A DNA stretch of 29,865 bases from assembly GCA_963966275.1 (NCBI GenBank), contig CAWZYQ010000035.1, positions 1 through 29,865 on the forward strand. Reading direction: 5' to 3'. Both the position numbers and the translations under genes were made by a program. Source of the DNA: UBA10427 sp003500135 (GTDB lineage Bacteria; Bacteroidota; Bacteroidia; Cytophagales; Cyclobacteriaceae). Positions 1 to 7,800 of the stretch are shown in pieces (positions within the stretch are counted from its first letter, which is position 1; every line of letters starts with the position of its first letter). The notes beneath the pieces were generated by a model, which was not told where the DNA came from, did not search any database, and saw only the letters and a program-made list of their open reading frames with translations.

Positions 1-62
1 AAAACAAAGAATGAAGTAGCTATTGCGATAAGTATCAAAGCTATTATTTGGGGTTTTTTCAT
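1..62 (-). CDS. Start of a divergent membrane-anchored protein (partial)
   Basis: On the minus strand an ATG at 62-60 opens a frame that stays open to the window edge. It encodes about 20 residues beginning MKKPQIIALILIAIA: two lysines followed by a hydrophobic stretch, the form of a signal anchor or signal peptide. It is transcribed away from nrfH. The N-terminus resembles what I recall of Bacteroidota CcmE-type heme chaperones (MKK..II.. then a hydrophobic run), which would suit a cytochrome c cluster. With 20 residues this is only a suggestion, and any short-anchored envelope protein is possible. The rest of the gene lies outside the window. Confidence 0.45.
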   Translation of the reverse strand, partial: MKKPQIIALILIAIATSFFV

Positions 63-132
63 ACAGAAAGCACCATTATGTTTTTTCTTGGGATTGTAAT
101 TTCTTAAATTAAAGGAAAAGGAACAAATTCAC

Positions 133-160
133 TCTTTTCAGTGAAATTTTTCTGAAAGGC
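133..160. promoter_or_regulatory. Dyad in the nrfH leader
   Basis: TTTCAG at 136-141 and CTGAAA at 152-157 form a 6-bp inverted repeat. The left arm also sits in a smaller palindrome, TTTCA-G-TGAAA (136-146). The element lies directly upstream of the AAAGG at 155-159, which is well placed as a ribosome binding site for the nrfH ATG at 166. It could be an operator or a leader hairpin that occludes that site. It does not match the FNR/CRP consensus TTGAT-N4-ATCAA, and I see no clear TAnnTTTG promoter element in 63-165. Confidence 0.25.
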
Positions 161-165
161 GCATT

Positions 166-756
166 ATGCAGATAAAAAAAATTTTCAATTACCTGAAACC
201 ACCTAAAAAATGGCTTTGGCCGGTAAATTTCGTGCTTGCTGTTTTTATTGGTCTTTTCTGCTATGCCATGTATGTGTCAAATGCAGTTTCCTACCTTTCA
301 GATGATCCCAGGACCTGTGTCAATTGTCATGTGATGCAGCCCAATTTCGCTTCCTGGCAACATAGTTCACACCGAAATGTAGCCACCTGTAACGATTGCC
401 ATGTTCCACAAAATAATTTTCTGGCCAAATATATGTTCAAGGCAGAAGATGGCTTACGACATGCGGCAATTTTTACATTAAGAGCAGAACCTCAGGTTAT
501 TCAAATGCGGGAAGATGGAATAAAAGTGGTTCAACAGAATTGCAAGAGTTGTCATATCAATGCCAATCAAAACGTACAGCTATCTACCGTCAGTTACGAG
601 GACGCCTTGCACGGCGAAGGAAAATTGTGCTGGGAGTGTCACCGACAAACTCCGCATGGGCGTGTAAGAAGTTTGTCTTCTACTCCTTATGCCAGGGCGC
701 CCCTTTTAAAAAGTCCGGTACCAGATTGGATAAAAAACATGAATAAAGAAGAATAG
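166..756 (+). CDS. nrfH: NrfH, tetraheme quinol dehydrogenase subunit of nitrite reductase
   Basis: This 196-residue NapC/NirT-family cytochrome takes electrons from menaquinol in the membrane and passes them to NrfA on the periplasmic side. One N-terminal transmembrane helix (about residues 18-38) follows a lysine-rich start. Four CxxCH heme motifs are visible at C51, C75, C126 and C155. The first is followed by V-M (CVNCHVM), the methionine being the unusual heme-1 ligand known in NrfH. An AAAGG motif sits 6 bases before the ATG. nrfA begins 15 bases downstream, the usual nrfHA pairing, which favours NrfH over NapC. It may also serve NapA further along the operon, but that is inference. Confidence 0.93.
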   Translation: MQIKKIFNYLKPPKKWLWPVNFVLAVFIGLFCYAMYVSNAVSYLSDDPRTCVNCHVMQPNFASWQHSSHRNVATCNDCHVPQNNFLAKYMFKAEDGLRHAAIFTLRAEPQVIQMREDGIKVVQQNCKSCHINANQNVQLSTVSYEDALHGEGKLCWECHRQTPHGRVRSLSSTPYARAPLLKSPVPDWIKNMNKEE

Positions 757-771
757 GAAAACCAAATACAT

Positions 772-2328
772 ATGAGCACCCTACGTGAAACCATTGAAAA
801 AAGGCCCTGGCTGGGCTGGTTGCTTTTCTTTATTACCATTATTGTCGTATTTCTTATCGGCCTGCTTACCTCTAATATAATGGAAAGAAGAACAGAGGCA
901 TTGTACCTCGATGAAAATCAGAAAAAAATTGATATAAAGACCTATGAACCAAGAAATGCGGTATGGGGCATAAATTATCCCCTTGAATACCAAACCTACC
1001 TGGAGACCTCAGATACTAGTTTTCGAAGTAAACACAATGGCAGTGTTTTGATAGATATGCTGGAGCGCTACCCTAATCTGGTGATCCTTTGGGCCGGATA
1101 CGGATTTGCTAAAGATTATAACCAGGCCAGGGGACATTACTATGCCATAGAAGATATTCACAACACCTTACGAACAGGAGCGCCTATAGGCCCTGATGAT
1201 GGCCCAATGCCGGCAACTTGCTGGACATGTAAAGGCCCTGATGTTCCTCGTTTGATGTCACAGATAGGCGCCACAGATTTTTATTCCGGAAAATGGGCCC
1301 GCCATGGGGAAGAAGTGGTAAATCCGATCGGATGTGCGGATTGCCATGACGAAGAAACCATGGACCTTCGCATCACTCGCCCAGCACTTATCGAAGCCTT
1401 CGAACGTATGGGTAAAGACATCAATAAATCAACCCATCAGGAAATGCGGTCTCTGGTTTGTGCGCAATGCCATGTGGAATATTATTTCAATAAAGAAAAA
1501 CCTCATAAGGGTGTTCCATACCTCACTTTCCCCTGGGACAACGGGATGAAAGCGGAGGATATGGAAAAATATTTTGATGATTTGGGATTTAACGACTGGA
1601 CGCATGCCTTGAGTAAAGCGCCAATGATCAAAGCACAGCACCCCGGGTACGAAACTTATACAACAGGCATACATGCAAAACGCGGTGTTTCCTGCGCTGA
1701 TTGCCATATGCCTTATAAAACGGTAGGAGGTGTTAAATTCACTGACCACAAAATCCAAAGTCCGTTGAATAACATAGCCAACAGCTGCCAGGTATGCCAT
1801 AGAGAAAGTGAAAAAGAACTTATTCAAAATGTGACCGACAACATGGATCGAGTCATTTCAGATCGTGGAATTCTGGAAGACTTACTTGCAAGGGCTCATA
1901 TAGAAGCAAAATTTGCCTGGGATAAAGGAGCCACCGAGGAACAAATGCATGACATTTTGATGGACATTAGACATGCCCAGTGGCGATGGGATTATGCCGC
2001 CGCTGCACATGGCGCTGCTTTCCATTCGCCTGTTGAAATACTGCGTGTTATTGGTACTGGAATTGAAATTGCCCAGGAAAGCCGGATAAAACTGGCACGT
2101 CTCTTGGCTGGTTTAGGATTCAATGAAGAAGTACCTATCCCCGATATTTCCACCAAAGCCAAAGCACAGGAGTACATCGGGCTGCCAATGGAGAAGTTGA
2201 ATTCCGAAAAGGCTGAATTTCTGAAAGAAGTAGTGCCCGAATGGCTTGAACAGGCCGAAAAGAGAGAATCAGAGTGGCCTCAATACGATATGAAGAAGGT
2301 AAATTATGCTACTTCAGAGCTGAAATAG
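772..2328 (+). CDS. nrfA: NrfA, pentaheme ammonia-forming nitrite reductase
   Basis: It performs the six-electron reduction of nitrite to ammonium in the periplasm. The 518 residues carry five heme sites: the catalytic lysine-ligated CWTCK at C150/K154, then CxxCH at C188, C230, C308 and C339. Other active-site features known from NrfA are present: LRTGAP with the conserved Arg before heme 1, HVEYYF with the catalytic Tyr and calcium-ligand Glu/Tyr, KAQH with the calcium-ligand Lys/Gln, and GIH with the catalytic His. The C-terminal block IPDISTKAKAQEYIGL is also family-typical. A hydrophobic segment (about 14-34) has no obvious signal-peptidase site, so the protein may stay membrane-anchored. 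Attaching heme to CxxCK normally needs a dedicated lyase (NrfE- or CcsA1-type), which is not in the window. Confidence 0.96.
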   Translation: MSTLRETIEKRPWLGWLLFFITIIVVFLIGLLTSNIMERRTEALYLDENQKKIDIKTYEPRNAVWGINYPLEYQTYLETSDTSFRSKHNGSVLIDMLERYPNLVILWAGYGFAKDYNQARGHYYAIEDIHNTLRTGAPIGPDDGPMPATCWTCKGPDVPRLMSQIGATDFYSGKWARHGEEVVNPIGCADCHDEETMDLRITRPALIEAFERMGKDINKSTHQEMRSLVCAQCHVEYYFNKEKPHKGVPYLTFPWDNGMKAEDMEKYFDDLGFNDWTHALSKAPMIKAQHPGYETYTTGIHAKRGVSCADCHMPYKTVGGVKFTDHKIQSPLNNIANSCQVCHRESEKELIQNVTDNMDRVISDRGILEDLLARAHIEAKFAWDKGATEEQMHDILMDIRHAQWRWDYAAAAHGAAFHSPVEILRVIGTGIEIAQESRIKLARLLAGLGFNEEVPIPDISTKAKAQEYIGLPMEKLNSEKAEFLKEVVPEWLEQAEKRESEWPQYDMKKVNYATSELK

Positions 2329-2367
2329 TACTGAACAATTTCGTGTTAAACCCTAATTAAATCAAAA

Positions 2368-4644
2368 ATGAAGGAAGACGACAAGAGACTGAACAGAAGG
2401 GATTTCGTGAAGTTCGCTGGAGGCGGTGTAGCCGTTGGGGCAATGGCGCTGAGCGGCTGGGGCATTACCGAACTTATAGTTGATGAAGGACCAGTGGCTT
2501 CATGGCATAAATCAGTATGCCGCTACTGTGGTACCGGTTGTGGGGTAATGGTTGGAAAACGCGACGGAGACGTAGTGAGAATACGTGGCGACGTGGAAGC
2601 ACATAACAAAGGGGTGATTTGTATAAAAGGCTCAAAATTGGCGGAATTAACCAAATTACCAAACAGGCTAAGCCAACCAAAGATTAAAAAAAATGGCCGG
2701 TTTGTAGAAGTCAGCTGGGAAGAAGCCATGCAGCTGATGACCGGGAAATTTCAAAGCTCCATTGAGGAAAACGGCCCTGATAGCGTTGCCTTTTACGGCT
2801 CTGGGCAACTATACATCGAAGAGAGCTACACAGCCAACAAACTATTCAAAGCCGGATTTGGAACCAATAATGTAGATGGTAACCCACGACTTTGTATGGC
2901 CTCGGCGGCTGTTGGTTATACTCAAACATTTGGCAAGGACGAACCTCCCGGAGCTTATGAAGACATCGATCATGCCGATTGTTTTTTCCTGATAGGTTCA
3001 AACACCTACGAATGTCACCCACCACTCTGGGAACGCATAATGATACGTAAAAAGGTGCATCCTGAAACCAAAATTATTGTTGTAGACCCACGAAGGACAA
3101 TGACGGCAAGACATGCCGACATCCATCTTCCGGTTATTCCGGGAACGGATATGTTATTGTTGAATGCTATGGCATATGAGTTCGTCCGCAATGGATGGAT
3201 CGACAAAGATTTTATCAGAAAGCATGTAAAGTTTGTCGATGGCAAAGAAACGGTGGCCTACGAAGACTTCGCCAGGTTCCTGGAAGATTATGCACCGAAA
3301 AAAGTAGCAGATACACTCGGGATTACGAAACGTCAAATAGAAGAAGTGGCCTATTTATTTGCCAATTCGAAAGCCACTATGTCCATGTGGACCATGGGCA
3401 TCAACCAACGAAGCCAGGGGGTTTTTCTGAACAATACTTTAAATAACCTCCACCTGATCACAGGTCATATCTGTCGACCCGGCGCTACCCCACTATCACT
3501 TACCGGTCAGAGCAATGCCTGTGGAGGCGTACGCGATACAGGTTCTTTATCACATATTTTACCCAATGGCCGTTTAGTAGCCAATGAAAAGCATAGACGG
3601 GAAATGGAAGAACTCTGGAATGTGCCCGAAGGTAGTATTGCTCCTAACCCAGGGTATGACGCCGTAAATTTATTCAAGGCCATGGGTGATGAAAAAGTTA
3701 AGGCAGCACTGATCATGTGCACCAATCCAGCACAATCGATGCCCAACCTTGGTGAAGTACGCCCGGCAATGGAAAAATGCTTTTTGGTGGTAGCAGAGAT
3801 TTTCGAAAATTCCGAAACAGCCCAATATGCAGATATCTTACTGCCTGCGGCCCTTTGGGCAGAAAAAGAAGGTGTTTATGGCCAGTCGGAACGTAGGTAC
3901 CAGCTTATTGAAAAAATGATCGACCCGCCGGGAGAGGCCAGAAGTGATTTTGACATTTTGGTGGATTTTGCCAATCGAATGGGATATGGCGATTTGATTG
4001 CCTATAAAACCCCGTCAGAATGTTGGGAAGAATACAGGAAAATATCAGCATCGAGCTATTATAACTTCGAAGGTATGACCCGCGAAAGATTAAAAGAATT
4101 GAGAGGCTTGCAATGGCCTTGCCCAACTACTGACCACCCGGGCACTGTACGAAGATTTACTAGTGAAGACCCTTTTGTACCAGAAGGAAAGGATGTTGAG
4201 TTTTATGGCAAACCCGATAAAAGAGCAGTGGTATTCCTTAGGCCTTATATCCCTTCTAATGAGCAACTGAGTGAAGAAGCGCCAATATATTTGACTACCG
4301 GTAGGGTGGTAGAACAATGGCATACAGGAACCATGACGGATAAAATTCCTGATCTTCGGGAAGGAAGTGGTCGGGCACATTTTATTATGAACCCTGTAGA
4401 TGCTGCTATGATGGACCTTGAAGATGGTGACCTGGTGGAGGTAACAAGCCAATATGGAACCATAACAGGGCAACTCAAATTATCGGAAAATGAAACCAGA
4501 GGCACTATGTTCGCCTCATTTTACGACAGCCAGTTTTTGGTAAACCTGGTTGTGGCCGACAATTATGATCCGGTATCAAAAGAACCCGAATATAAAATTA
4601 CAGCTGTTTCGGTGAAGAAAGCTACTAAACTAGAAAAGCTATGA
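2368..4644 (+). CDS. napA: Periplasmic nitrate reductase, monomeric NapA type
   Basis: A 758-residue molybdo-bis-MGD oxidoreductase expected to reduce nitrate to nitrite. A twin-arginine signal (NRRDFVKFAGGG, R10-R11) marks Tat export. The 4Fe-4S ligands are C51, C54, C58 and C85, with the conserved Lys after the last one (CIKG). The molybdenum ligand is C176 in NPRLCMASA, the NapA/NasA pattern, where formate dehydrogenases usually have Sec or Cys in another context. The length and motifs (GTNNVDGNPRLCMASA, MGINQRSQGVF, HLITGHICRPGA, ACGGVRDTG) closely follow the monomeric NapA of Desulfovibrio desulfuricans as I remember it, rather than the roughly 830-residue NapAB form. An assimilatory NasA is less likely given the Tat signal and cytochrome neighbours. 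Its stop overlaps the next start (ATGA at 4641-4644). No napD export chaperone is adjacent. Confidence 0.88.
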   Translation: MKEDDKRLNRRDFVKFAGGGVAVGAMALSGWGITELIVDEGPVASWHKSVCRYCGTGCGVMVGKRDGDVVRIRGDVEAHNKGVICIKGSKLAELTKLPNRLSQPKIKKNGRFVEVSWEEAMQLMTGKFQSSIEENGPDSVAFYGSGQLYIEESYTANKLFKAGFGTNNVDGNPRLCMASAAVGYTQTFGKDEPPGAYEDIDHADCFFLIGSNTYECHPPLWERIMIRKKVHPETKIIVVDPRRTMTARHADIHLPVIPGTDMLLLNAMAYEFVRNGWIDKDFIRKHVKFVDGKETVAYEDFARFLEDYAPKKVADTLGITKRQIEEVAYLFANSKATMSMWTMGINQRSQGVFLNNTLNNLHLITGHICRPGATPLSLTGQSNACGGVRDTGSLSHILPNGRLVANEKHRREMEELWNVPEGSIAPNPGYDAVNLFKAMGDEKVKAALIMCTNPAQSMPNLGEVRPAMEKCFLVVAEIFENSETAQYADILLPAALWAEKEGVYGQSERRYQLIEKMIDPPGEARSDFDILVDFANRMGYGDLIAYKTPSECWEEYRKISASSYYNFEGMTRERLKELRGLQWPCPTTDHPGTVRRFTSEDPFVPEGKDVEFYGKPDKRAVVFLRPYIPSNEQLSEEAPIYLTTGRVVEQWHTGTMTDKIPDLREGSGRAHFIMNPVDAAMMDLEDGDLVEVTSQYGTITGQLKLSENETRGTMFASFYDSQFLVNLVVADNYDPVSKEPEYKITAVSVKKATKLEKL

Positions 4645-5360
4645 TTGAAGAAACCAAAGACCTGGTCAAGATACTGACAACTGTTCTTGTAATTATTGAT
4701 TTTGCCCTGATCATTTATTTAATCCGTAAGAGGGGCATTTTAGATAGCAAGGTTAAAAAAGTGATCCTTTTCGGAGTAATAATTATTCCTTTTGGCGTTG
4801 CTTTCCTGGCCAACTATCATGTTTTTGAGACGAGCAAAACCATAGGTTCCTGTCAGAATTGCCACGTTATGAAACCTTTTACGAATGATATGCAAAACCC
4901 TGCAAGCATGACGTTGGCTGCAAGGCATTATAAAAACAACTGGATAGCCAAAGATCAATGCTATGCCTGTCATGCCGATTATGGCTTTAATGGCACCCTG
5001 AAGGCCAAAACGGACGGGTACCGCCACCTTATGCGATACATTACGCGAACGTACCATGAGCCAATCCGTTATCGAGGTGGGTTTAATAATCAAAATTGTT
5101 TGAATTGTCATGAAAATGCTTCCGGTTATTTGGCAGTTGAAATGCATGAACCACTGCGTGAAGATTTTAAATCAAATGAAACAAGTTGTTTGAATTGTCA
5201 TGGCCGCGCACATCCCAAACCTTCCAGCAGAACACCCGGCCACGAGGATTATCAGAAGTTGATTAGTGAATTTGAGTTATTAAAAGAACCTAAAAACCGG
5301 GTGGAAGAAGTGGCTGACTTTTTGTTGACTTTAAATGATGATGAAAATGAAGAATTTTAA
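4641..5360 (+). CDS. NapC/NirT-like tetraheme cytochrome c with two N-terminal helices
   Basis: This 239-residue protein is probably the electron donor for the NapA encoded directly upstream, with which its start overlaps by 4 bases. Four CxxCH motifs are seen at C71, C107, C153 and C183. The first is CQNCHVMKPF, sharing the NrfH/NapC-style Met after heme 1. Unlike classical NapC it has two predicted membrane helices (about 7-27 and 39-58) before the heme domain, so the hemes would face the periplasm only if the N-terminus is also outside. The C-terminal 40 residues are charged and heme-free. It may replace the missing NapB/NapC, or correspond to the extra tetraheme subunit (NapM) of Desulfovibrio-type clusters; the sequence does not decide between these. 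Confidence 0.8.
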   Translation: MIEETKDLVKILTTVLVIIDFALIIYLIRKRGILDSKVKKVILFGVIIIPFGVAFLANYHVFETSKTIGSCQNCHVMKPFTNDMQNPASMTLAARHYKNNWIAKDQCYACHADYGFNGTLKAKTDGYRHLMRYITRTYHEPIRYRGGFNNQNCLNCHENASGYLAVEMHEPLREDFKSNETSCLNCHGRAHPKPSSRTPGHEDYQKLISEFELLKEPKNRVEEVADFLLTLNDDENEEF

Positions 5361-5535
5361 AGTGGAGTTGTTGTTTGTAGCGCTGGGGTTACTGATAAGC
5401 CTCATTTTTGTTTTCAACCCCATGCCTTTCTGGATGGCTGCTTTCGTATTTGTGGCACAACCCATGTTCCTCTTCGCAATAGTTAGCAGTCTGATCAGAA
5501 TTTATAAAGATTTGAAGCAGAAAGGTGTGATATAA
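5335..5535 (+). CDS. Small two-helix membrane protein of the nap/nrf operon
   Basis: The 66-residue frame opens inside the end of the cytochrome gene. ATG codons at 5335, 5338 and 5344, plus one at 5347, all lie before the cytochrome stop, so the exact start is uncertain. It consists of two hydrophobic segments (about residues 9-29 and 31-54) joined by NPMPFW, ending in a basic tail. No cysteine, heme or metal motif is visible. It is the last gene before a hairpin terminator and is almost certainly co-transcribed and translationally coupled with the cytochrome. I do not recognise the family. A role in assembling or stabilising the cytochrome-NapA complex is a guess from position only. Confidence 0.7.
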   Translation: MMMKMKNFKVELLFVALGLLISLIFVFNPMPFWMAAFVFVAQPMFLFAIVSSLIRIYKDLKQKGVI

Positions 5536-5570
5536 AAAACGCATCCCTGATAACGGGATGCGAATTAATA
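5534..5570. terminator. Bidirectional terminator between the nap operon and ffh
   Basis: CGCATCCC (5540-5547) and GGGATGCG (5555-5562) form a perfect 8-bp stem with a 7-base loop. The left flank is A6 (5534-5539), so on the minus strand the hairpin is followed by six T residues, a textbook intrinsic terminator for ffh. On the plus strand it is followed only by a mixed A/T tail, so termination of the nap operon is probably weaker. It lies 4 bases after the end of the small membrane-protein gene and 30 bases beyond the ffh stop. Confidence 0.85.
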
Positions 5571-5591
5571 TCTGTTATTTCATATATCTTT

Positions 5592-6923
5592 TTACCTTCC
5601 CCCCAACTGACTCAGGGCTGCCATACCTCTTTTGCCGCCCATTTTATTCATGGTCTTCATCAACTTGCGCATATCACCAAATTGTTTCATCAGGCCGTTT
5701 ACTTGTTGAATAGAAGTGCCACTACCTTTGGCAATACGCTTCCTTCTACTGCCATCTATTACATCAGGGTTTCTCCTTTCAAGCGGTGTCATTGACTTGA
5801 TGATCGCTTCAATTGGCTTGAAAGATTCATCATCAACATCGAGGTCTTTGATCATTTTATTCATGCCGGGCAACATGCCGATCAAGTCTTTTATATTACC
5901 CATTTTTTTGATCTGCTCCAGCTGTGATAGGAAATCCTCAAAGTCAAACTGGTTTTTACGTATCTTTTTGTTGATACGGCGTGCTTCCTGTTCGTCAAAT
6001 GTCTGTTGTGCCTTTTCTACCAGAGACACCACATCACCCATACCGAGTATACGCTGTGCCATACGATCGGGGTGGAATACGTCGATAGCCTCCATTTTTT
6101 CCCCAGTACTGATAAACTTAATGGGCTTATCAACCACATTGCGGATGGAGAGCGCAGCGCCACCACGCGCGTCACCATCGAGTTTTGTTAACACAACACC
6201 GTCAAAATTTAACCTTTCATTGAAGGTTTTGGCAGTATTTACCGCATCCTGACCGGTCATGGAGTCGACTACAAACAAGGTTTCGGAAGGTTTTAATGCT
6301 GATTTCAGAGATGAAATCTCCTTCATCATTTCCTCATCGATTGCTAAACGACCCGCCGTATCGACAATAACCGTCTTCTTGCCGTTTTTCTTGGCATAAT
6401 CAATGGCATTGTTGGCAATTTTTACTGCATCTTTATTTTCCGGTTCGGCATATACTTCCACGCCAATTTGCTCACCTAAAACTTTTAGCTGATCAATCGC
6501 CGCCGGACGATAAATATCACAGGCGGTTAATAAAACCTGTCTTCCTTTGGATTTAAGGTAGCTCGCAAGCTTACCCGAAAAAGTGGTTTTACCCGAACCC
6601 TGTAAACCGGAAATAAGAATTACATTGGGATCACCCGACAGGTCAATGTCTGCCTTGGCGCCTCCCATCAAACGGGAAAGCTCTTCGGAAGTAATTTTCA
6701 CCAGTAACTGACCGGGAGAAACCGAAATCAGCACATCACGACCCAGTGCCTCTTCCTTTATATTGTCCGTTACTTCTTTGGCTACTTTATAGTTTACATC
6801 GGCATCAATTAATGCCCTTCGTATTTCTTTAACGGTTTTTGCTACGTTGAGCTCAGTGATCGTACCCTGACCTTTGAGGGTCTTAAAGGCCTGATCAAGC
6901 TTCACACTCAGATTATCAAACAT
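5592..6923 (-). CDS. ffh: Signal recognition particle protein Ffh
   Basis: The SRP54-type GTPase binds SRP RNA and signal sequences and, with FtsY, delivers nascent membrane proteins to the translocon. The 443 residues are in family range. The N domain occupies about 1-95. The G domain has the P-loop GLQGSGKTT (106-114), DTAGR (188-192) and TKLDGDARGG (246-255). A methionine-rich M domain follows from about 300, with the RNA-binding region (RRKRIAKGSGTSIQQVN). The ending MGGKRGMAALSQLGGR is glycine-rich, as in many bacterial homologues. It stands alone between a shared terminator downstream and its own promoter upstream; no SRP RNA gene was recognised nearby. Confidence 0.97.
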   Translation of the reverse strand: MFDNLSVKLDQAFKTLKGQGTITELNVAKTVKEIRRALIDADVNYKVAKEVTDNIKEEALGRDVLISVSPGQLLVKITSEELSRLMGGAKADIDLSGDPNVILISGLQGSGKTTFSGKLASYLKSKGRQVLLTACDIYRPAAIDQLKVLGEQIGVEVYAEPENKDAVKIANNAIDYAKKNGKKTVIVDTAGRLAIDEEMMKEISSLKSALKPSETLFVVDSMTGQDAVNTAKTFNERLNFDGVVLTKLDGDARGGAALSIRNVVDKPIKFISTGEKMEAIDVFHPDRMAQRILGMGDVVSLVEKAQQTFDEQEARRINKKIRKNQFDFEDFLSQLEQIKKMGNIKDLIGMLPGMNKMIKDLDVDDESFKPIEAIIKSMTPLERRNPDVIDGSRRKRIAKGSGTSIQQVNGLMKQFGDMRKLMKTMNKMGGKRGMAALSQLGGR

Positions 6924-6944
6924 ACGCTCTCCTCAATTTTTCCA

Positions 6945-6952
6945 CAAAAATA
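6945..6952 (-). promoter_or_regulatory. Candidate -7 promoter element of ffh
   Basis: On the minus strand this reads TATTTTTG, a full match to the Bacteroidota -7 consensus TAnnTTTG. It predicts a transcription start near 6940, giving a leader of about 17 bases before the ffh ATG at 6923. A TTTG (CAAA at 6967-6970 on the plus strand) lies upstream at only 14 bases, shorter than the usual 17-23, so the -33 element is doubtful. Confidence 0.45.
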
Positions 6953-7107
6953 TAAATTAATCCTGACAAAGCCCTTTTTTGGCAGCATTTCATCCACAAT
7001 AGAAAGCTTATACCTTTAAGAAGGGCTTCGAAGTTTTTAACCATCTTCTTAACAAGGGAACCAAAAGCACTGTTTTATGATTATATTTATTGCAAACCTG
7101 CCATGTC

Positions 7108-7800
7108 ATGAGAAGTACTCTTTTCATTATCATTTTCTTTTTTTCTTTGATGCCCGATCTTTATTCCAAAGAGGATATTACCCGAGAATTTAGAGGTCTT
7201 AAATTTTCCAAAGTCTTGATTAACGGGCCATTTGATGTACAATTGATCAGGTCTGATGAAGAAAGAGTACAAATAACCGCATCACATCGATTTATGCGAA
7301 GTTTCAGCCTGGATAGCAGAGGCGATCAAATCATTCTGGATTTTGATGAAAAAAACTGGTCTGCCAATAAAGGTAGTATTGAAATTTATTACAAAGAACT
7401 TGAGTAAATAGAAGTTGAAGGTGCGGTAAATATCACTTCAAACACTTCATTGACAACAAAAAATTTGAAGATGATCCTTGAAGGGGTAGGAAAAATCGAC
7501 CTCGATTTGAAAGTGGAAAAGCTGATAGTAGAAATAGAAGGAGTTGGAAACATCAAACTGAGGGGCAAGTGTAATTATCATAAAGTAACCTTTGAAGGAT
7601 TGGGCAACTATGATGCCCGGGATTTACTGTGTCGGAACGCTATGGTGGAAGCTTCAGGCCTTGGCAAAGTACGTGTTCATGCCTCTGAAAAATTCATTGG
7701 AAGTACTGAGGGTATCGGAACCATCATATATTATGGTGATCCGAAGTATCAGGAAATAAATTCTGAAGGATTGGGCAATATAAAGAGTGGCAATTATTAA
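7108..7800 (+). pseudogene. GIN-domain (DUF2807) exported protein interrupted by an in-frame stop
   Basis: The ATG at 7108 begins a signal peptide (MRSTLFIIIFFFSLMPDLYS). The frame then runs through a typical DUF2807 adhesin-head domain and is broken by one TAA at 7405-7407. Translation resumes without any frameshift (IEVEGAVNITSN...) and continues to the TAA at 7798-7800. The second half has six glycine-containing repeats (EGVGKI, EGVGNI, EGLGNY, SGLGKV, EGIGTI, EGLGNI) spaced roughly 20 residues apart, the beta-helix pattern of this family. The total of 230 codons is close to family length, so nothing else seems lost. A C-to-T change of a CAA codon, or a sequencing error, would explain it. 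An in-frame TTG at 7090 gives a poorer N-terminus. Function in the family is unclear (cell-surface or periplasmic). Confidence 0.75.

Noticed and set aside
4090..4473. Minus-strand frame of 127 codons inside napA
   Set aside because: It lies wholly opposite a well-supported NapA coding region and its product has no recognisable domain; it is an antisense shadow.
5716..6252. Plus-strand frame of 178 codons opposite ffh
   Set aside because: It is a shadow of the conserved Ffh M and G domains: serine/leucine-rich, with no motif and no start context.
7090..7107. TTG start for the GIN gene
   Set aside because: It would put six polar residues before the signal peptide; the ATG at 7108 gives a normal one.
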